A stretch of 64,000 bases of DNA from NCBI GenBank assembly GCA_964577295.1, contig CAZNYN010000004.1, positions 1 through 64,000 of the forward strand, written 5' to 3'. The translations under genes and the position numbers were made by a program. Origin of the DNA: CAZNYN01 sp964577295 (GTDB taxonomy: Bacteria; Synergistota; Synergistia; Synergistales; Synergistaceae). Shown here one piece after another: positions 26,943 to 37,026 of the stretch. A model generated the notes under the pieces. It did not search any database. It saw nothing but the letters and a program-made list of their open reading frames with translations, and was not told the origin of the DNA. Position 1 is the stretch's first letter. Each line of letters begins with the position of its first letter.

Positions 26943-28220
26943 TTAATTACCGCCCTTCAGCGATTTGTCGCCTATATCGTTTCTATGGTGCATTTTGTTG
27001 AATTTTATTGTTTCAACTCGTCTGTACGCAAGGTCGCGCGCGCTTTGCAGGTCGTCTGCCATTCCAACAACAGTGAGAACCCTTCCTCCGGCTGTGACAA
27101 TATTGCAGTCGGAATCTTTTTTTGTCCCTGCATGGTATACAAAAGTGCCGGGAATTTCATTTTCCAAGCCTTTTATAATTTCGCCTGTCTCGTAGCTGTC
27201 CGGGTAGCCGCCGGATGCCATGACGACACCGAGAGCAGTGTTGTGCGGTTCCGGCCAAGGGAACTTTTCCAGTTCTCCTTTTGTGCATGCCAGTATCAGT
27301 TCTCCGAAATCTCCCGTGAACACGGGAAGGACAACCTGAGTCTCAGGGTCTCCGAGTCTGACATTATATTCAAGCACCGAGAGAGAACCGTCCTCTTTGA
27401 CCATTATCCCCGCATAAATGACGCCGCAGAAGGGTATGCCTTCCTCTGCAAGTCCATCAACTGTGGGATTCAGAACTTTTTCGGTAACTTCTTTCATAAA
27501 GGCTTCGTCAACCCATGGTACGGGTGAATATGCTCCCATTCCGCCGGTGTTGTTGCCCTTGTCTCCGTCGAGAGCGCGTTTGTGGTCCTGGCTTGAGGGC
27601 AGCACTCTTATGGTTTTGCCGTCTGTGAGAGCAAGAACGGTCATTTCCTGACCCTTAACGAAATCTTCTATTACGATTGTCTTGCCGGCCTTGCCTAGAG
27701 CCATATCGTCAAGCATCATAGAGCATATTGTCACTGCTTCCTCGTATGTGTCGAGGAGAAATGCACCTTTGCCTGCGGCAAGTCCGTCGGCTTTGACAAC
27801 ATAAGGAGCCGAACGCTTGGCAAGAGCCTCTTTGCAGCTCTCCATCGTCGTGCAGCAGTCAAAAGCGGAAGTGGGGATGTTGTGTCTTGCCATAAACATT
27901 TTTGAGAAGGCTTTGCTGCCTTCCAGTCTGGCACCCGACTGTCCGGGCCCCATAACCAATATGTTTTCTTCTCTAAGTATGTCCGCAGTGCCAGCTACGA
28001 GCGGAGCTTCAGGGCCTACGAATACGAGGTCTATGCCGAGTCTTTTGCACAGAGCAAACATTTCGGCAGGTTTGCAGGGATCGCCTTTATGGCATGACGC
28101 AAGTTTTTCTATACCTGGATTTCCCGGGCAGCAGTGAATCTCCGTCACTGCTTTTGATTTTGAAAAAGCGTGAACCACCGCATGTTCGCGTCCGCCGCCG
28201 CCGAGTACCATGACCTTCAT
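26943..28220 (-). CDS. purD: Phosphoribosylamine-glycine ligase (GAR synthetase)
   Basis: The 425-residue ATP-grasp enzyme starts MKVMVLGGGGREHAVV after AGGAGAG; the upstream in-frame extension of 30 residues is not credible. Motifs include YVVKADGLAAGKG and LEYNVRLGDPE. It makes glycinamide ribonucleotide, using the phosphoribosylamine that PurF supplies. Confidence 0.95.
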   Translation of the reverse strand: MKVMVLGGGGREHAVVHAFSKSKAVTEIHCCPGNPGIEKLASCHKGDPCKPAEMFALCKRLGIDLVFVGPEAPLVAGTADILREENILVMGPGQSGARLEGSKAFSKMFMARHNIPTSAFDCCTTMESCKEALAKRSAPYVVKADGLAAGKGAFLLDTYEEAVTICSMMLDDMALGKAGKTIVIEDFVKGQEMTVLALTDGKTIRVLPSSQDHKRALDGDKGNNTGGMGAYSPVPWVDEAFMKEVTEKVLNPTVDGLAEEGIPFCGVIYAGIMVKEDGSLSVLEYNVRLGDPETQVVLPVFTGDFGELILACTKGELEKFPWPEPHNTALGVVMASGGYPDSYETGEIIKGLENEIPGTFVYHAGTKKDSDCNIVTAGGRVLTVVGMADDLQSARDLAYRRVETIKFNKMHHRNDIGDKSLKGGN

Positions 28221-28230
28221 GGCGTCTCTC

Positions 28231-29757
28231 CTAGTGCCTGAATGTGCGGCTTCCGCCGACAAACATGCTGATTCCGAGCTCTTCCGCCGTCTTTGCCACT
28301 TCGTCGTCACGGATGGAGCCTCCGGGCTGTATTACAGCCACAATACCTCTTGAGTGCGCCAGTCTGATTGTGTCGGGGAAGGGGAAGAACGCGTCTGATG
28401 CCAGAACAGAGCCCTTTGCCTTCTCTCCTGCCATTTTCAGAGCGTAATCAGCCGCATCCACTCTGTTTGTGAATCCGCCGCCTATTCCGACAGCGGCTCC
28501 GTGTTTGACAAGTACGATGGAGTTGCTCTTTGTTATTGCCGCAGTCTTCCATGCGAATATAAGGTCGTCCCAAAGTTCCGATTTCTCTTCTCCGACCCAC
28601 TTGCCCTGAGCTTCTACGGGCAGAGGCGGCAGCATATCTTCCTGTACGAGGAAGCCGCAGCGATTGCCCGTTATCTGCAGCTTGGGCGCATAGCCCGGCT
28701 TTATTGTGAGAACGCGCAGGTTTGGTTTCTTTTCCTTAAAGTACTCAATGACACCATCGCCGTATGACGGTGCGGCAACTATTTCAAAGAATGTCTCCGT
28801 TATCGCTTTTGCAGTGTCCATATCGACGCATCTTGTCATTCCGATGATGCCGCCGAACGCGGATACGGGGTCGCATTCGAGGGCCTTTACAAAGGCATCA
28901 TGTGCGTTATCACCGTATGCGGTTCCGCAAGGTGTCGTATGTTTTACTATCGTGCAGGCGCAGAGATCTTGGAAAACGGAGCACCCGCGGAGCAGCGTGT
29001 CAAGGTCGAGAAGGTTGTTGTATGAAAGTTCCTTGCCCGAATGCTGTTCAAAAGGCGCCTCCTCAAGGGGAGGAAGGAAGAGAGCCGCATGCTGGTGCGG
29101 GTTCTCACCGTAGCGCAGATCCTGAACTTTGCGCAGGGGAAGAACTTTGTCCTCGTCAGGTCTGTCCTCGATACCCAGTTCGGAGCAGAGTCCCTTGTAT
29201 ATAGTTGCGTCGTATGAAGATGTTACTTTGAAAGCCTTAAGTGCCAGCTCCTGCTTAAACTCAAGCGTGAGCTCCTCTTTTTTCTCAAGTTCTTCAAGCA
29301 CGCGCGGATAGTCGGCAATATCCGTTACCACCGCAACATGGTAATAGTTCTTTGCGCCGGCGCGAATGAGGGATACTCCGCCTATGTCTATCTTTTCGAT
29401 CAAGTGGTCCAAGTCCGCTCCGCTTTTTGCGGTCTCTTCAAAGGGATAGAGCGTGCAGACAACGACGTCTATAAGAGGTATATTGAAATTTTTGCGGTCT
29501 TCATCGTCGGATGCCATTCCGCGGCGGGCGAGTATGCCGCCCATTATTGTAGGATGGAGCGTTTTTACTCTGCCTCCGAGTATTGCGGGAAGTCCTGTGA
29601 GGTCAACTACTTCTGTGACTTTGACTCCGCCCTCTTCGAGATACTTGGCTGTGCCCGAGCTTGAGACTATTTCGTAGCCGTGAGCCGCCAAACCTTTGGC
29701 AAGATCAAGCACGCCGGTTTTATCCCATACGGATATCAGCGCTTTTCTTGTCTCCAT
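28231..29757 (-). CDS. purH: Bifunctional AICAR transformylase / IMP cyclohydrolase
   Basis: The 508-residue enzyme has the N-terminal IMP cyclohydrolase domain (METRKALISVWDKTG; GGRVKTLHPTI) and the transformylase domain with KHTTPCGTAYGDN and FPFPDTIRLAHSRG. It performs the last two steps to IMP. The ATG at 29757 has GGGAGGAAG upstream; an earlier ATG at 29775 lies within that site. Confidence 0.95.
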   Translation of the reverse strand: METRKALISVWDKTGVLDLAKGLAAHGYEIVSSSGTAKYLEEGGVKVTEVVDLTGLPAILGGRVKTLHPTIMGGILARRGMASDDEDRKNFNIPLIDVVVCTLYPFEETAKSGADLDHLIEKIDIGGVSLIRAGAKNYYHVAVVTDIADYPRVLEELEKKEELTLEFKQELALKAFKVTSSYDATIYKGLCSELGIEDRPDEDKVLPLRKVQDLRYGENPHQHAALFLPPLEEAPFEQHSGKELSYNNLLDLDTLLRGCSVFQDLCACTIVKHTTPCGTAYGDNAHDAFVKALECDPVSAFGGIIGMTRCVDMDTAKAITETFFEIVAAPSYGDGVIEYFKEKKPNLRVLTIKPGYAPKLQITGNRCGFLVQEDMLPPLPVEAQGKWVGEEKSELWDDLIFAWKTAAITKSNSIVLVKHGAAVGIGGGFTNRVDAADYALKMAGEKAKGSVLASDAFFPFPDTIRLAHSRGIVAVIQPGGSIRDDEVAKTAEELGISMFVGGSRTFRH

Positions 29758-29759
29758 AA

Positions 29760-30362
29760 TTAATCTTCCTCCCATTCGGAAATATTTATCGGATGTTCTT
29801 CAAAAAATTTTTTAAGAGCCTCTTTGTATATTTTGTGTTCTGTTTTGTGTATACGTGCTTCGAGTGTTTCTATTGTGTCATCGGAAAGAACGGGAACTTC
29901 TTCCTGAGCAAGTATGGGTCCGTGGTCAACTTCTTCGTCAACAAGGTGAACAGTAACTCCGGTTACATTCACTTTTGCATTCCATGCGTCTTCTATGCCG
30001 TGCGCTCCAGGGAAAGAGGGCAGAAGCGCGGGGTGTATATTTATAATACGTCCCGCAAACTCCTTTACAAATTCGGGAGAGAGAACTCTCATAAAGCCGG
30101 CAAGCACAATCCAGTCCGTGTGAGTTTCCTTTATGGCTTTGGCAATTGCGGCTTCGGCGGCCATGCGTCCGTCTCTTTTATAGAAAAAGACTCTTGTCGG
30201 AGCTCCGAGCGCATTTGCCGTGTCAAGTCCCTTGGCTGAGATCCTGTCGCTTCCGACAAAAGAAACCTGAGCGGGAAGTTCGCCTGTCAGAGATGCTTTG
30301 ACAAGAACTTCCATGTTGCTGCCTGTGCCCGATATAAGTATTGCTATGCGCGGGATGTACAT
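29760..30362 (-). CDS. purN: Phosphoribosylglycinamide formyltransferase
   Basis: The 200-residue enzyme has the Rossmann start IAILISGTGSNMEVL and the catalytic LLPSFPGAHG plus VHLVDEEVDHGPIL. It uses formyl-tetrahydrofolate. It overlaps the end of purM by 19 bases and has AGGAAGGG before its start. Confidence 0.95.
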   Translation of the reverse strand: MYIPRIAILISGTGSNMEVLVKASLTGELPAQVSFVGSDRISAKGLDTANALGAPTRVFFYKRDGRMAAEAAIAKAIKETHTDWIVLAGFMRVLSPEFVKEFAGRIINIHPALLPSFPGAHGIEDAWNAKVNVTGVTVHLVDEEVDHGPILAQEEVPVLSDDTIETLEARIHKTEHKIYKEALKKFFEEHPINISEWEED

Positions 30363-31360
30363 GAAGTGACCCTTCCTATTACAGAAGGTCTCTCCCCTGT
30401 AAAGGCAAGAGCCTCGGATACTTCTTCCAAGTCATCCTTTGATATGATAAAGACATAGCCGATTCCGAGGTTGAAAACCTTGCGCATCTCTTCCTCTTCT
30501 ATACCGGCACTTTGAATAAGGTCAAATATTTTGGGTCTTTTCCATGAGGAGAAGTCTATATCTATGTCGAGCCCCTTCGGTATAACTCTTATAACATTAC
30601 CGTACATTCCGCCGCCGGTGATGTGAGCCATGCCATGTATTTTGCCCGTCTTTACCGCAGCGAGAGCGGGCTTTACATAGAGTCTCGTTGCTCTCATTGC
30701 GGATGACGCTATGCTCTCGTCCCATCCTTCGGGAACGGAGTTTAGGTCTGCGTTAAGTCCGTCTTTGCCGAGTGCGCTTCTTACAAGGCTGAATCCGTTG
30801 CTGTGGACTCCGGAACTGCTGAGCCCTATTATGATGTCACCCTCTTTTATTGCGCTACCGTCGACTATTTTATCCTCATCGACAATACCGACAGCAAAGC
30901 CTGCGAGGTCAAATCCGTCCGATGGGTAGACACCCGGCATTTCGGCCGTCTCTCCGCCCAGAAGGGCGCAGAGGCTCTCGTCGCACGCATCGAGAATGCC
31001 TTCGACTATTTCTTTTAAAACTTTTTCGTCAAGTTTTCCGCATGCCGCGTAATCGAGGAAGAATAGCGGCTTTGCTCCGCCTGTGACAAGGTCGTTGACG
31101 TTCATAGCAACAAGATCCTGTCCCAGTCCGCGGTAGATTCCGGTCTCCTTCGCAAGTTCGAGCTTTGTTCCCACTCCGTCACAGCAGGCTGCAATGCACT
31201 GCCCTCCGCCGATGCGGTAAAGGCCCGCAAAACCGCCCACTCCTCCTACGGAATTCGGGTCTTTAGGACGGGCTTTAAGAAGTCCTTTTATAGTCTCTAC
31301 CCATGCATCTCCGCCCGATATACTGACGCCTGCTTTTTCATAACTGAGTTTTTCGCTCAT
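30344..31360 (-). CDS. purM: Phosphoribosylformylglycinamidine cyclo-ligase
   Basis: The 338-residue AIR synthetase has the ATP-binding CDGVGTKLELAKETG and GGETAEMPGVYP. I chose the ATG at 31360, about 7 bases after GGGGG; an ATG at 31366 is too close. It makes AIR in the purine pathway. Confidence 0.95.
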   Translation of the reverse strand: MSEKLSYEKAGVSISGGDAWVETIKGLLKARPKDPNSVGGVGGFAGLYRIGGGQCIAACCDGVGTKLELAKETGIYRGLGQDLVAMNVNDLVTGGAKPLFFLDYAACGKLDEKVLKEIVEGILDACDESLCALLGGETAEMPGVYPSDGFDLAGFAVGIVDEDKIVDGSAIKEGDIIIGLSSSGVHSNGFSLVRSALGKDGLNADLNSVPEGWDESIASSAMRATRLYVKPALAAVKTGKIHGMAHITGGGMYGNVIRVIPKGLDIDIDFSSWKRPKIFDLIQSAGIEEEEMRKVFNLGIGYVFIISKDDLEEVSEALAFTGERPSVIGRVTSCTSRA

Positions 31361-31373
31361 AATCATGCCCCCG

Positions 31374-32735
31374 CTAAGAGTTTTTTTCAGGCAGATATTT
31401 GCCCGTAAAACATGCCGTGCAGAGCTGATCCTCGGGAAGTCCTATAGCAGCGGTGAGGTCTTCTTCCGAAAGATAGTAGAGCGAATCAGCATGGACTTTT
31501 TTGCACAGCTCATCTAGTGTCATACGCACTGCCGCAAGACTTTCCTCGCTTCTTGTATCTATCCCGTATATACAGGGATGTACAACGGGGGGAGAGGCGA
31601 TTCTGAGATGAACCTCTGCCGCGCCCGAGTTTCTTATCATGGATATAATACGTTCCGCAGTTGTTCCTCTTACAATGGAGTCGTCCACTATTACGGCTTT
31701 TTTGTTCTTAAAAACTTCGGAAATAGGATTGAGCTTTATCTTTACTCCAAGTTCGCGAACTTTTTGTGTAGGCTGAATAAATGTGCGCCCCACGTAGCGA
31801 TTTCTGACGACGGCCATTTCAAACGGTGTCTTGGATTCCTGAGAGTAGCCTATAGCTGCTATTGTGCCGCTGTCCGGCATGCCTGCGACAAGGTCCGCAT
31901 CTGTGCACGGAGATTTTTTTGCAAGCCTTTTACCCATCTCTTTGCGTGCCTCGTAGACGGAGCGTCCGTCTATAATACTGTCGGGGCGCGCCGTGTAGAC
32001 GTACTCGAAGGAGCATCTCATACAGCGCCCGCATTCGTTTTTCTCATGTATTCTGAGGCTTCTCGGCCCCTTTTCATCTATTATCATAATTTCACCGGGC
32101 TCTATGTCGCGTACGAGCTCTGCTCCGACTATGTCAAGAGCGCAGGACTCCGATGCCACATAATACGTTCCCGCTCTCCTTCCGAGAACGAGAGGTTTAA
32201 AGCCCCACGGGTCGCGTGCCGCTACGAGGGAATTTTCAAATAGAACCATTATCGCGCTCGATCCGTCTATCTTCCTCATTGCGTCTACGAATGCGTCCAA
32301 GGGCTGCATGTGCGATTTCTGTGCCATGAGGTGGAGGACAGCTTCCGAATCCGTAGTTGAATGGAAAATAGAACCGCGCTGCTCAAGCTGCTTTGTAAGT
32401 TCCTTTAGATTTGTTATGCATCCGTCATGGGCTATTGCGACAGGCCCTCTTGCGTAGTTGGCCCCTATGGGCAGAATATTCTGAGGCTGGGAGTGGTCGA
32501 TAGGACTGTAACGGACATGCCCTATTGCGCACTGAGCGTCCTCTCCCGCAAGCTTCTGCTGGTCTATCGCGTTGTGAAGCAGTCCCATTCCCTTAGCCGC
32601 AGCTACGCGCCCTTTGTCGGCCCAGGCTATTCCCGCCGATTCCTGTCCTCTGTGCTGGAGAGCGTAGAGCCCGAGATATACTTCCTCGAGCACCTTCTCT
32701 CCCGATGTACTGTAAGCTCCGAAGATACCGCTCAT
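31374..32735 (-). CDS. PurF paralogue with inactivated glutaminase site
   Basis: This 453-residue protein is highly similar to the PurF encoded two genes upstream. It begins MSGIFG where amidophosphoribosyltransferases have the nucleophilic cysteine (MCGIFG), and the oxyanion-hole asparagine (HNGN) is Asp in AHDGCITN. An in-frame stop lies 3 codons upstream, so no longer N-terminus can restore Cys. The PRPP loop IVDDSIVRGTT and the four [4Fe-4S]-type cysteines (RCSFEYV, HPCIYGID, LCTACFTG) are intact. It probably cannot use glutamine; it may use ammonia, pair with PurF, or have a regulatory role. The ribosome site is weak. Confidence 0.85.
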   Translation of the reverse strand: MSGIFGAYSTSGEKVLEEVYLGLYALQHRGQESAGIAWADKGRVAAAKGMGLLHNAIDQQKLAGEDAQCAIGHVRYSPIDHSQPQNILPIGANYARGPVAIAHDGCITNLKELTKQLEQRGSIFHSTTDSEAVLHLMAQKSHMQPLDAFVDAMRKIDGSSAIMVLFENSLVAARDPWGFKPLVLGRRAGTYYVASESCALDIVGAELVRDIEPGEIMIIDEKGPRSLRIHEKNECGRCMRCSFEYVYTARPDSIIDGRSVYEARKEMGKRLAKKSPCTDADLVAGMPDSGTIAAIGYSQESKTPFEMAVVRNRYVGRTFIQPTQKVRELGVKIKLNPISEVFKNKKAVIVDDSIVRGTTAERIISMIRNSGAAEVHLRIASPPVVHPCIYGIDTRSEESLAAVRMTLDELCKKVHADSLYYLSEEDLTAAIGLPEDQLCTACFTGKYLPEKNS

Positions 32736-32741
32736 ATTATA

Positions 32742-33455
32742 TTACGCTGATATTCTCTTCCAGATCTCTTCGTATGCTGCAAGAACGTTGCCGAGATCCT
32801 TGCGGAAACGGTCCTTGTCAAGACGGTCGCCTGTCGAACTGTCCCAGAAGCGGCATGTGTCGGGGGAGACTTCGTCCGCAAGCATAAGATTGCCTTTTGA
32901 ATCCTTGCCGAACTCCAGCTTGAAGTCTACAAGTGTTACGCCGCGTACGGCAAAAAACTCTTTCAGAAGCTCGTCGACACGTATTGCTATGCTCTTAATT
33001 TTTGCTACTTCTTCTTCTGTTGCCCATCCGAGGAGAATGGCGTGGTCGTCATTGATGAGGGGATCTCCGAGAGCGTCGTCTTTGTAACTGAACTCAATCA
33101 TGGGACGTGCAAGAACCATTCCCTCTTTGACTCCGAGACGCTTGCAGAGCGAGCCTGTTGTGATGTTGCGCACTATAACCTCAAGAGGGACTATTGATAC
33201 GCGCTTTACAATCTGGTGAACATCGTCAACCTGCTTTACAAAGTGAGACTCAACGCCCTTTGAGGCAAGAAACTCGAAAAGTTTTGAGCTTATTTTGTTG
33301 TTGAGCTGACCTTTGCCGCTCATCGTGGCTTTTTTCTCTCCGTTGAAAGCGGTGAAGCTGTCCTTGTATTCAACGATAACGAGTTCGGGGTCTTCTGTTG
33401 TATAGAGCCTTTTTGCTTTTCCTTCATAGATAAAATCTTTTTTTGTAAGTTCCAT
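32742..33455 (-). CDS. purC: SAICAR synthetase
   Basis: The 237-residue enzyme has YEGKAKRLYTT at the start and the substrate segment LVDFKLEFGKD plus LADEVSPDTCRFW. It adds aspartate to CAIR. It lies between the two purF-like genes. The start follows GGAGG. Confidence 0.95.
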   Translation of the reverse strand: MELTKKDFIYEGKAKRLYTTEDPELVIVEYKDSFTAFNGEKKATMSGKGQLNNKISSKLFEFLASKGVESHFVKQVDDVHQIVKRVSIVPLEVIVRNITTGSLCKRLGVKEGMVLARPMIEFSYKDDALGDPLINDDHAILLGWATEEEVAKIKSIAIRVDELLKEFFAVRGVTLVDFKLEFGKDSKGNLMLADEVSPDTCRFWDSSTGDRLDKDRFRKDLGNVLAAYEEIWKRISA

Positions 33456-33501
33456 TTGTCGTATCCTCCAAAGTTTGAAATATTATCGTAAGATAAAAAT
33501 T

Positions 33502-34872
33502 TTATACTTCCAGTAAATTGTCAAAATCTTCGTTTTCAAGGTACTTGCCGTCAAAACATGCGGTGCACAGCTCTTCCTGAGGAAGCCCTATCGCTTCTGC
33601 GAGTTCCGCGCAGGTGATGTATGTCAGTGAGTCCGCGCCTATTTTTTTCGACAGAGACTCTATATCCATGTGAGCCGCCACAAGTTCGTCCGAACTTGGA
33701 GTATCTATTCCATAGTAGCATGGGAACACGACGGGAGGGCTTGCTATTCTCATGTGCACTTTTTCCGCTCCGCTCTCCCTTATCATAGAGACGATGCGTC
33801 CCGCTGTCGTGCCTCTCACGAGAGAATCATCTACAACTACCGCCTCTTTGCCTTTGAATATTTCGGGCTGAGGGTTAAGTTTTATTTTAACTCCGGCATC
33901 TCTGACTCTTTGTGTGGGCTGTATAAAGGTGCGCCCCACATATCTGTTTCTTACGACTCCGGACTCAAAAGGCATGTGCGATTTTTCCGCAAGACCGAGA
34001 GCGGCAATTGTTCCGCTGTCGGGCATGCCTGTAACTACTGCATTTTCGGGGGGTGTTCCCTTGTCCAGCTTGGCACCAAGCTCTTTTCTGGCGCGGTACA
34101 CGGATCGTCCGTCTATAACGCTGTCGGGGCGTGCAAAGTACACGTATTCGAAAGCGCAGTGGCAGTGTCTTTGAGTTTGGATCGGCATCTTGCGCGAGAT
34201 TATGCCTCTGTTGTCTATTACCAGAATCTCGCCTGGCTCGACATCTCTGACCAGTTCTGCACCCAATATGTCAAGGGCGCAAGATTCGGATGCGACATAG
34301 ATATTGTCGTCTTTCTGTCCTATTACAAGAGGCCTGTATCCCCACGGGTCTCGTGCTGCGACAAGACAGTTGTCAAAGAGGACGGCCAAACTGTAAGCCC
34401 CCTGGATTTTTGAAAGAGCGTTTTCCAAGGCTTCAAGCTGGACAACTCCGGGTTGGTGAGCCATAAGCTGCAAAATCGTCTCTGTGTCGCAAGATGAGTG
34501 AAATATAGCGCCCCTGTTTTCGAGATATCCCGATAGTCCGTGCGCATTTGTCAAGTTTCCGTTGTGGGCTATTGCGACAGGTCCCTGCGCGTAGTTTGCT
34601 CCGAGAGGCTGTGAGTTCTCAATCCTCTCTCCTCCCGATGTCGCATAGCGCACATGTCCGACAGCGGTTCTTGCGTCAATGGACGAGAGCTCCTTTTGGT
34701 CTAGAGCTTCATGGACAAGGCCCAGCCCCTTCTTTATATGTACGGAGCCGTCGCTTATCCATGCCACTCCCGCAGAGAGCTGACCTCTGTGCTGAAGCGC
34801 ATAGAGCCCGAGATAAACATCCTCAAGAACGGGTTTCCCGCTTTGACTGTATGCTCCAAATACTCCGCACAT
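33502..34872 (-). CDS. purF: Amidophosphoribosyltransferase PurF
   Basis: The 456-residue enzyme makes phosphoribosylamine from PRPP and glutamine, the committed purine step. The Ntn nucleophile Cys2 (MCGVFG), the Arg of VRYATSG, Asn of AHNGNLTN and Asp of CDTE are all present. The PRPP loop is VVDDSLVRGTT. Cysteines in HCAFEYV, FPCYYGID and LCTACFDG mark the Bacillus-type [4Fe-4S] form. It follows purL by 3 bases. Confidence 0.95.
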   Translation of the reverse strand: MCGVFGAYSQSGKPVLEDVYLGLYALQHRGQLSAGVAWISDGSVHIKKGLGLVHEALDQKELSSIDARTAVGHVRYATSGGERIENSQPLGANYAQGPVAIAHNGNLTNAHGLSGYLENRGAIFHSSCDTETILQLMAHQPGVVQLEALENALSKIQGAYSLAVLFDNCLVAARDPWGYRPLVIGQKDDNIYVASESCALDILGAELVRDVEPGEILVIDNRGIISRKMPIQTQRHCHCAFEYVYFARPDSVIDGRSVYRARKELGAKLDKGTPPENAVVTGMPDSGTIAALGLAEKSHMPFESGVVRNRYVGRTFIQPTQRVRDAGVKIKLNPQPEIFKGKEAVVVDDSLVRGTTAGRIVSMIRESGAEKVHMRIASPPVVFPCYYGIDTPSSDELVAAHMDIESLSKKIGADSLTYITCAELAEAIGLPQEELCTACFDGKYLENEDFDNLLEV

Positions 34873-34875
34873 TAA

Positions 34876-37026
34876 TTATTTATCTCCCAGAAATGTCATA
34901 CTGATATCTGCAATGCCGACTTCAAAGATATTCTCCCAAGAGAATGTATCTCCTTCGGCGTTTCCAATCTTTGTGCATGGGAAGCCTTCCCAAATTTTTT
35001 CAAATTCGGCTGTTTTATCGGCAGGTACGGAGTATATTGCGCGAGCTCCGCCTTCCGAGAAGAGAAGCGTCTCGACAGAGCTTTCCGTTTTTACGGAAAT
35101 CTTCATGCCGATCTGCGATGCCGCGGCCTCGTTGGCAAGAGCGACGGCAAGACCGCCTCCCGCAACAACTCTTCCTGAGTCGGCACAGTGAGAGTAAGCT
35201 GTCTTTATTGCTCTTTCACGGAAAAGAAGCTCGTCTTCGCGGTTGGGCTCAACCGTTTTGCCGAGGGGTTTACCGTCTTTAATGTACTGATATCTGGAAG
35301 CTCCGAGGGAACCTTCTGCCTTTCCCACAAGGTATATCGTGTCACCGGACTTTGTTGTGCCCGAATTCTGCATATTGTCTCTGTCGACAATGAGACCTGC
35401 CGTTACGACAAGAGGTGTCGGATATATGCGTCCTGCCGCAGTTTCGTTGTAGAGACTGACATTTCCCGATACAACGGGGCAGTCCAGCTCGCGGCATGTG
35501 TCGGCAAGACCTTTTATGCTCTGTTCAAGTTCGAAGAACTTCTCGGGATCTTCCGGTGAGGCGAAGTTCAGACAGTTTGTCATGCCGAGAGCCTCCGCTC
35601 CGGTAAGCCAAAGTCCGCGCAGGGAGAGAGCCATGGCTTCGCTTGCTCCCATGTAGGGATCTGTGTGGCATTTCAGCGGTTCTGCTTCCATCGTAAGTAC
35701 GCAGACGCGCTTTGTATCGGGCACTTCGACCGCCGATACCGGGCTGCCGGGGCCAACTATAGTATGGAGCTGTACCATGGAATCATACTGCTCCCAGATT
35801 TCATGCTTGCTATGTCCGTTTGCACAGCCTATAAGGGCAAGAAGATCTTCCGCCGGGTTTTCTGTCTTTAAAGATGAATAGTCTACTGCAGAGCGTTCTG
35901 CCATGTCGGACGGAACCTTTGAAGGCCAGAATACCTCGGGAGTGTCTCCGAGAATGCCTATGGGAAGGTCTGCTATAAGTTCCTCTCCGTTGTAGACCTT
36001 ATAGCGGTGGCTGTCTGTTATTGTGCCAACTATGGCGCAGTCGAGGTCATAATGCTTTGCGAGAGCGAATACATCGTCAAGGCGTTCCTGCTCAACGATG
36101 AGAAGCATGCGCTCCTGAGACTCGGAGAGGAAAATTTCCCAAGGCGCCATTCCCTTCTCGCGAAGAGGAATCTGCTGTACCTGAATGTCTATTCCGCAGC
36201 CGCTCTTGTGAGCTATCTCGCTTGATGATGAGAGGATTCCCGCCGCTCCCATGTCCTGCATTGATGCGATGAGATCCTTCTGGAGAAGGTCAAGACAGCA
36301 TTCAATCAAAAGTTTTTCCTCAAAAGGGTCGCCTATCTGAATCTGGGGCTTGCTCGCTTTTGAATCTTCGTCAAGTTCGCGCGAAGCGAAAGACGCACCG
36401 GCTATTCCGTCACGTCCCGTTTTTGAGCCGAGAAGAACCGCAAAATCTCCTGCTTTTGCCGTCTGGGAACTAGCCATCTTGTCAAGGCGGACAAATCCAG
36501 CACTGAAAGCATTGACGAGAGGGTTATCCGTGTAGCAAGGAGCGTAAAAAGTTTTGCCTCCTACGATGGGAACTCCGACAGCGTTTCCGTAGGCGCCTAT
36601 TCCTTCGACGATACCTTTTGCAAGGTTCTGTGTCTTTCTAAGTTCGGGATCTCCGAAGAAAAGTCCGTCCATGGAAACAGAAGGACGCGCTCCCATTGCG
36701 ATAATGTCTCTTATAATTCCGCCTACACCCGTTGCCGCACCTTGGAACGGGGCGACTGCTGACGGGTGGTTGTGGCTTTCAACTTTGAAAGCAAAGCCCC
36801 AGCCTTCGCCCATATCGACGACACCCGCGTTTTCCCCCTGTCCCTGAAGGACATACTTGCCCTTGGAGGGATATGTTTTAAGCAGGGGACGAGTTGATTT
36901 ATAACTGCAGTGTTCGGACCACATAACTCCTATAAGCTCAAGCTCAAGGTCATTAGGCTCGCGTCCGAGAAGTTCTATAATGCGGCTGTACTCTGACTCG
37001 GTGAGTCCTACTTCGCGAAAACCCAT
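34876..37026 (-). CDS. purL: FGAM synthase, PurL catalytic subunit
   Basis: The 716-residue small-type PurL lacks the fused glutaminase and works with separate PurS and PurQ, both present just upstream. Motifs include MWSEHCSYKSTRPLLK and VESHNHPSAVAPFQGAATG. The true start is the ATG at 37026, which overlaps the purQ stop (TAATG) and follows AGAGGTGG. Confidence 0.95.
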   Translation of the reverse strand: MGFREVGLTESEYSRIIELLGREPNDLELELIGVMWSEHCSYKSTRPLLKTYPSKGKYVLQGQGENAGVVDMGEGWGFAFKVESHNHPSAVAPFQGAATGVGGIIRDIIAMGARPSVSMDGLFFGDPELRKTQNLAKGIVEGIGAYGNAVGVPIVGGKTFYAPCYTDNPLVNAFSAGFVRLDKMASSQTAKAGDFAVLLGSKTGRDGIAGASFASRELDEDSKASKPQIQIGDPFEEKLLIECCLDLLQKDLIASMQDMGAAGILSSSSEIAHKSGCGIDIQVQQIPLREKGMAPWEIFLSESQERMLLIVEQERLDDVFALAKHYDLDCAIVGTITDSHRYKVYNGEELIADLPIGILGDTPEVFWPSKVPSDMAERSAVDYSSLKTENPAEDLLALIGCANGHSKHEIWEQYDSMVQLHTIVGPGSPVSAVEVPDTKRVCVLTMEAEPLKCHTDPYMGASEAMALSLRGLWLTGAEALGMTNCLNFASPEDPEKFFELEQSIKGLADTCRELDCPVVSGNVSLYNETAAGRIYPTPLVVTAGLIVDRDNMQNSGTTKSGDTIYLVGKAEGSLGASRYQYIKDGKPLGKTVEPNREDELLFRERAIKTAYSHCADSGRVVAGGGLAVALANEAAASQIGMKISVKTESSVETLLFSEGGARAIYSVPADKTAEFEKIWEGFPCTKIGNAEGDTFSWENIFEVGIADISMTFLGDK

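Noticed and set aside
26538..27527. 329-residue plus-strand frame
   Set aside because: It is antisense to purE and purD, both firmly identified; its composition is shadow-like and it has no ribosome site.
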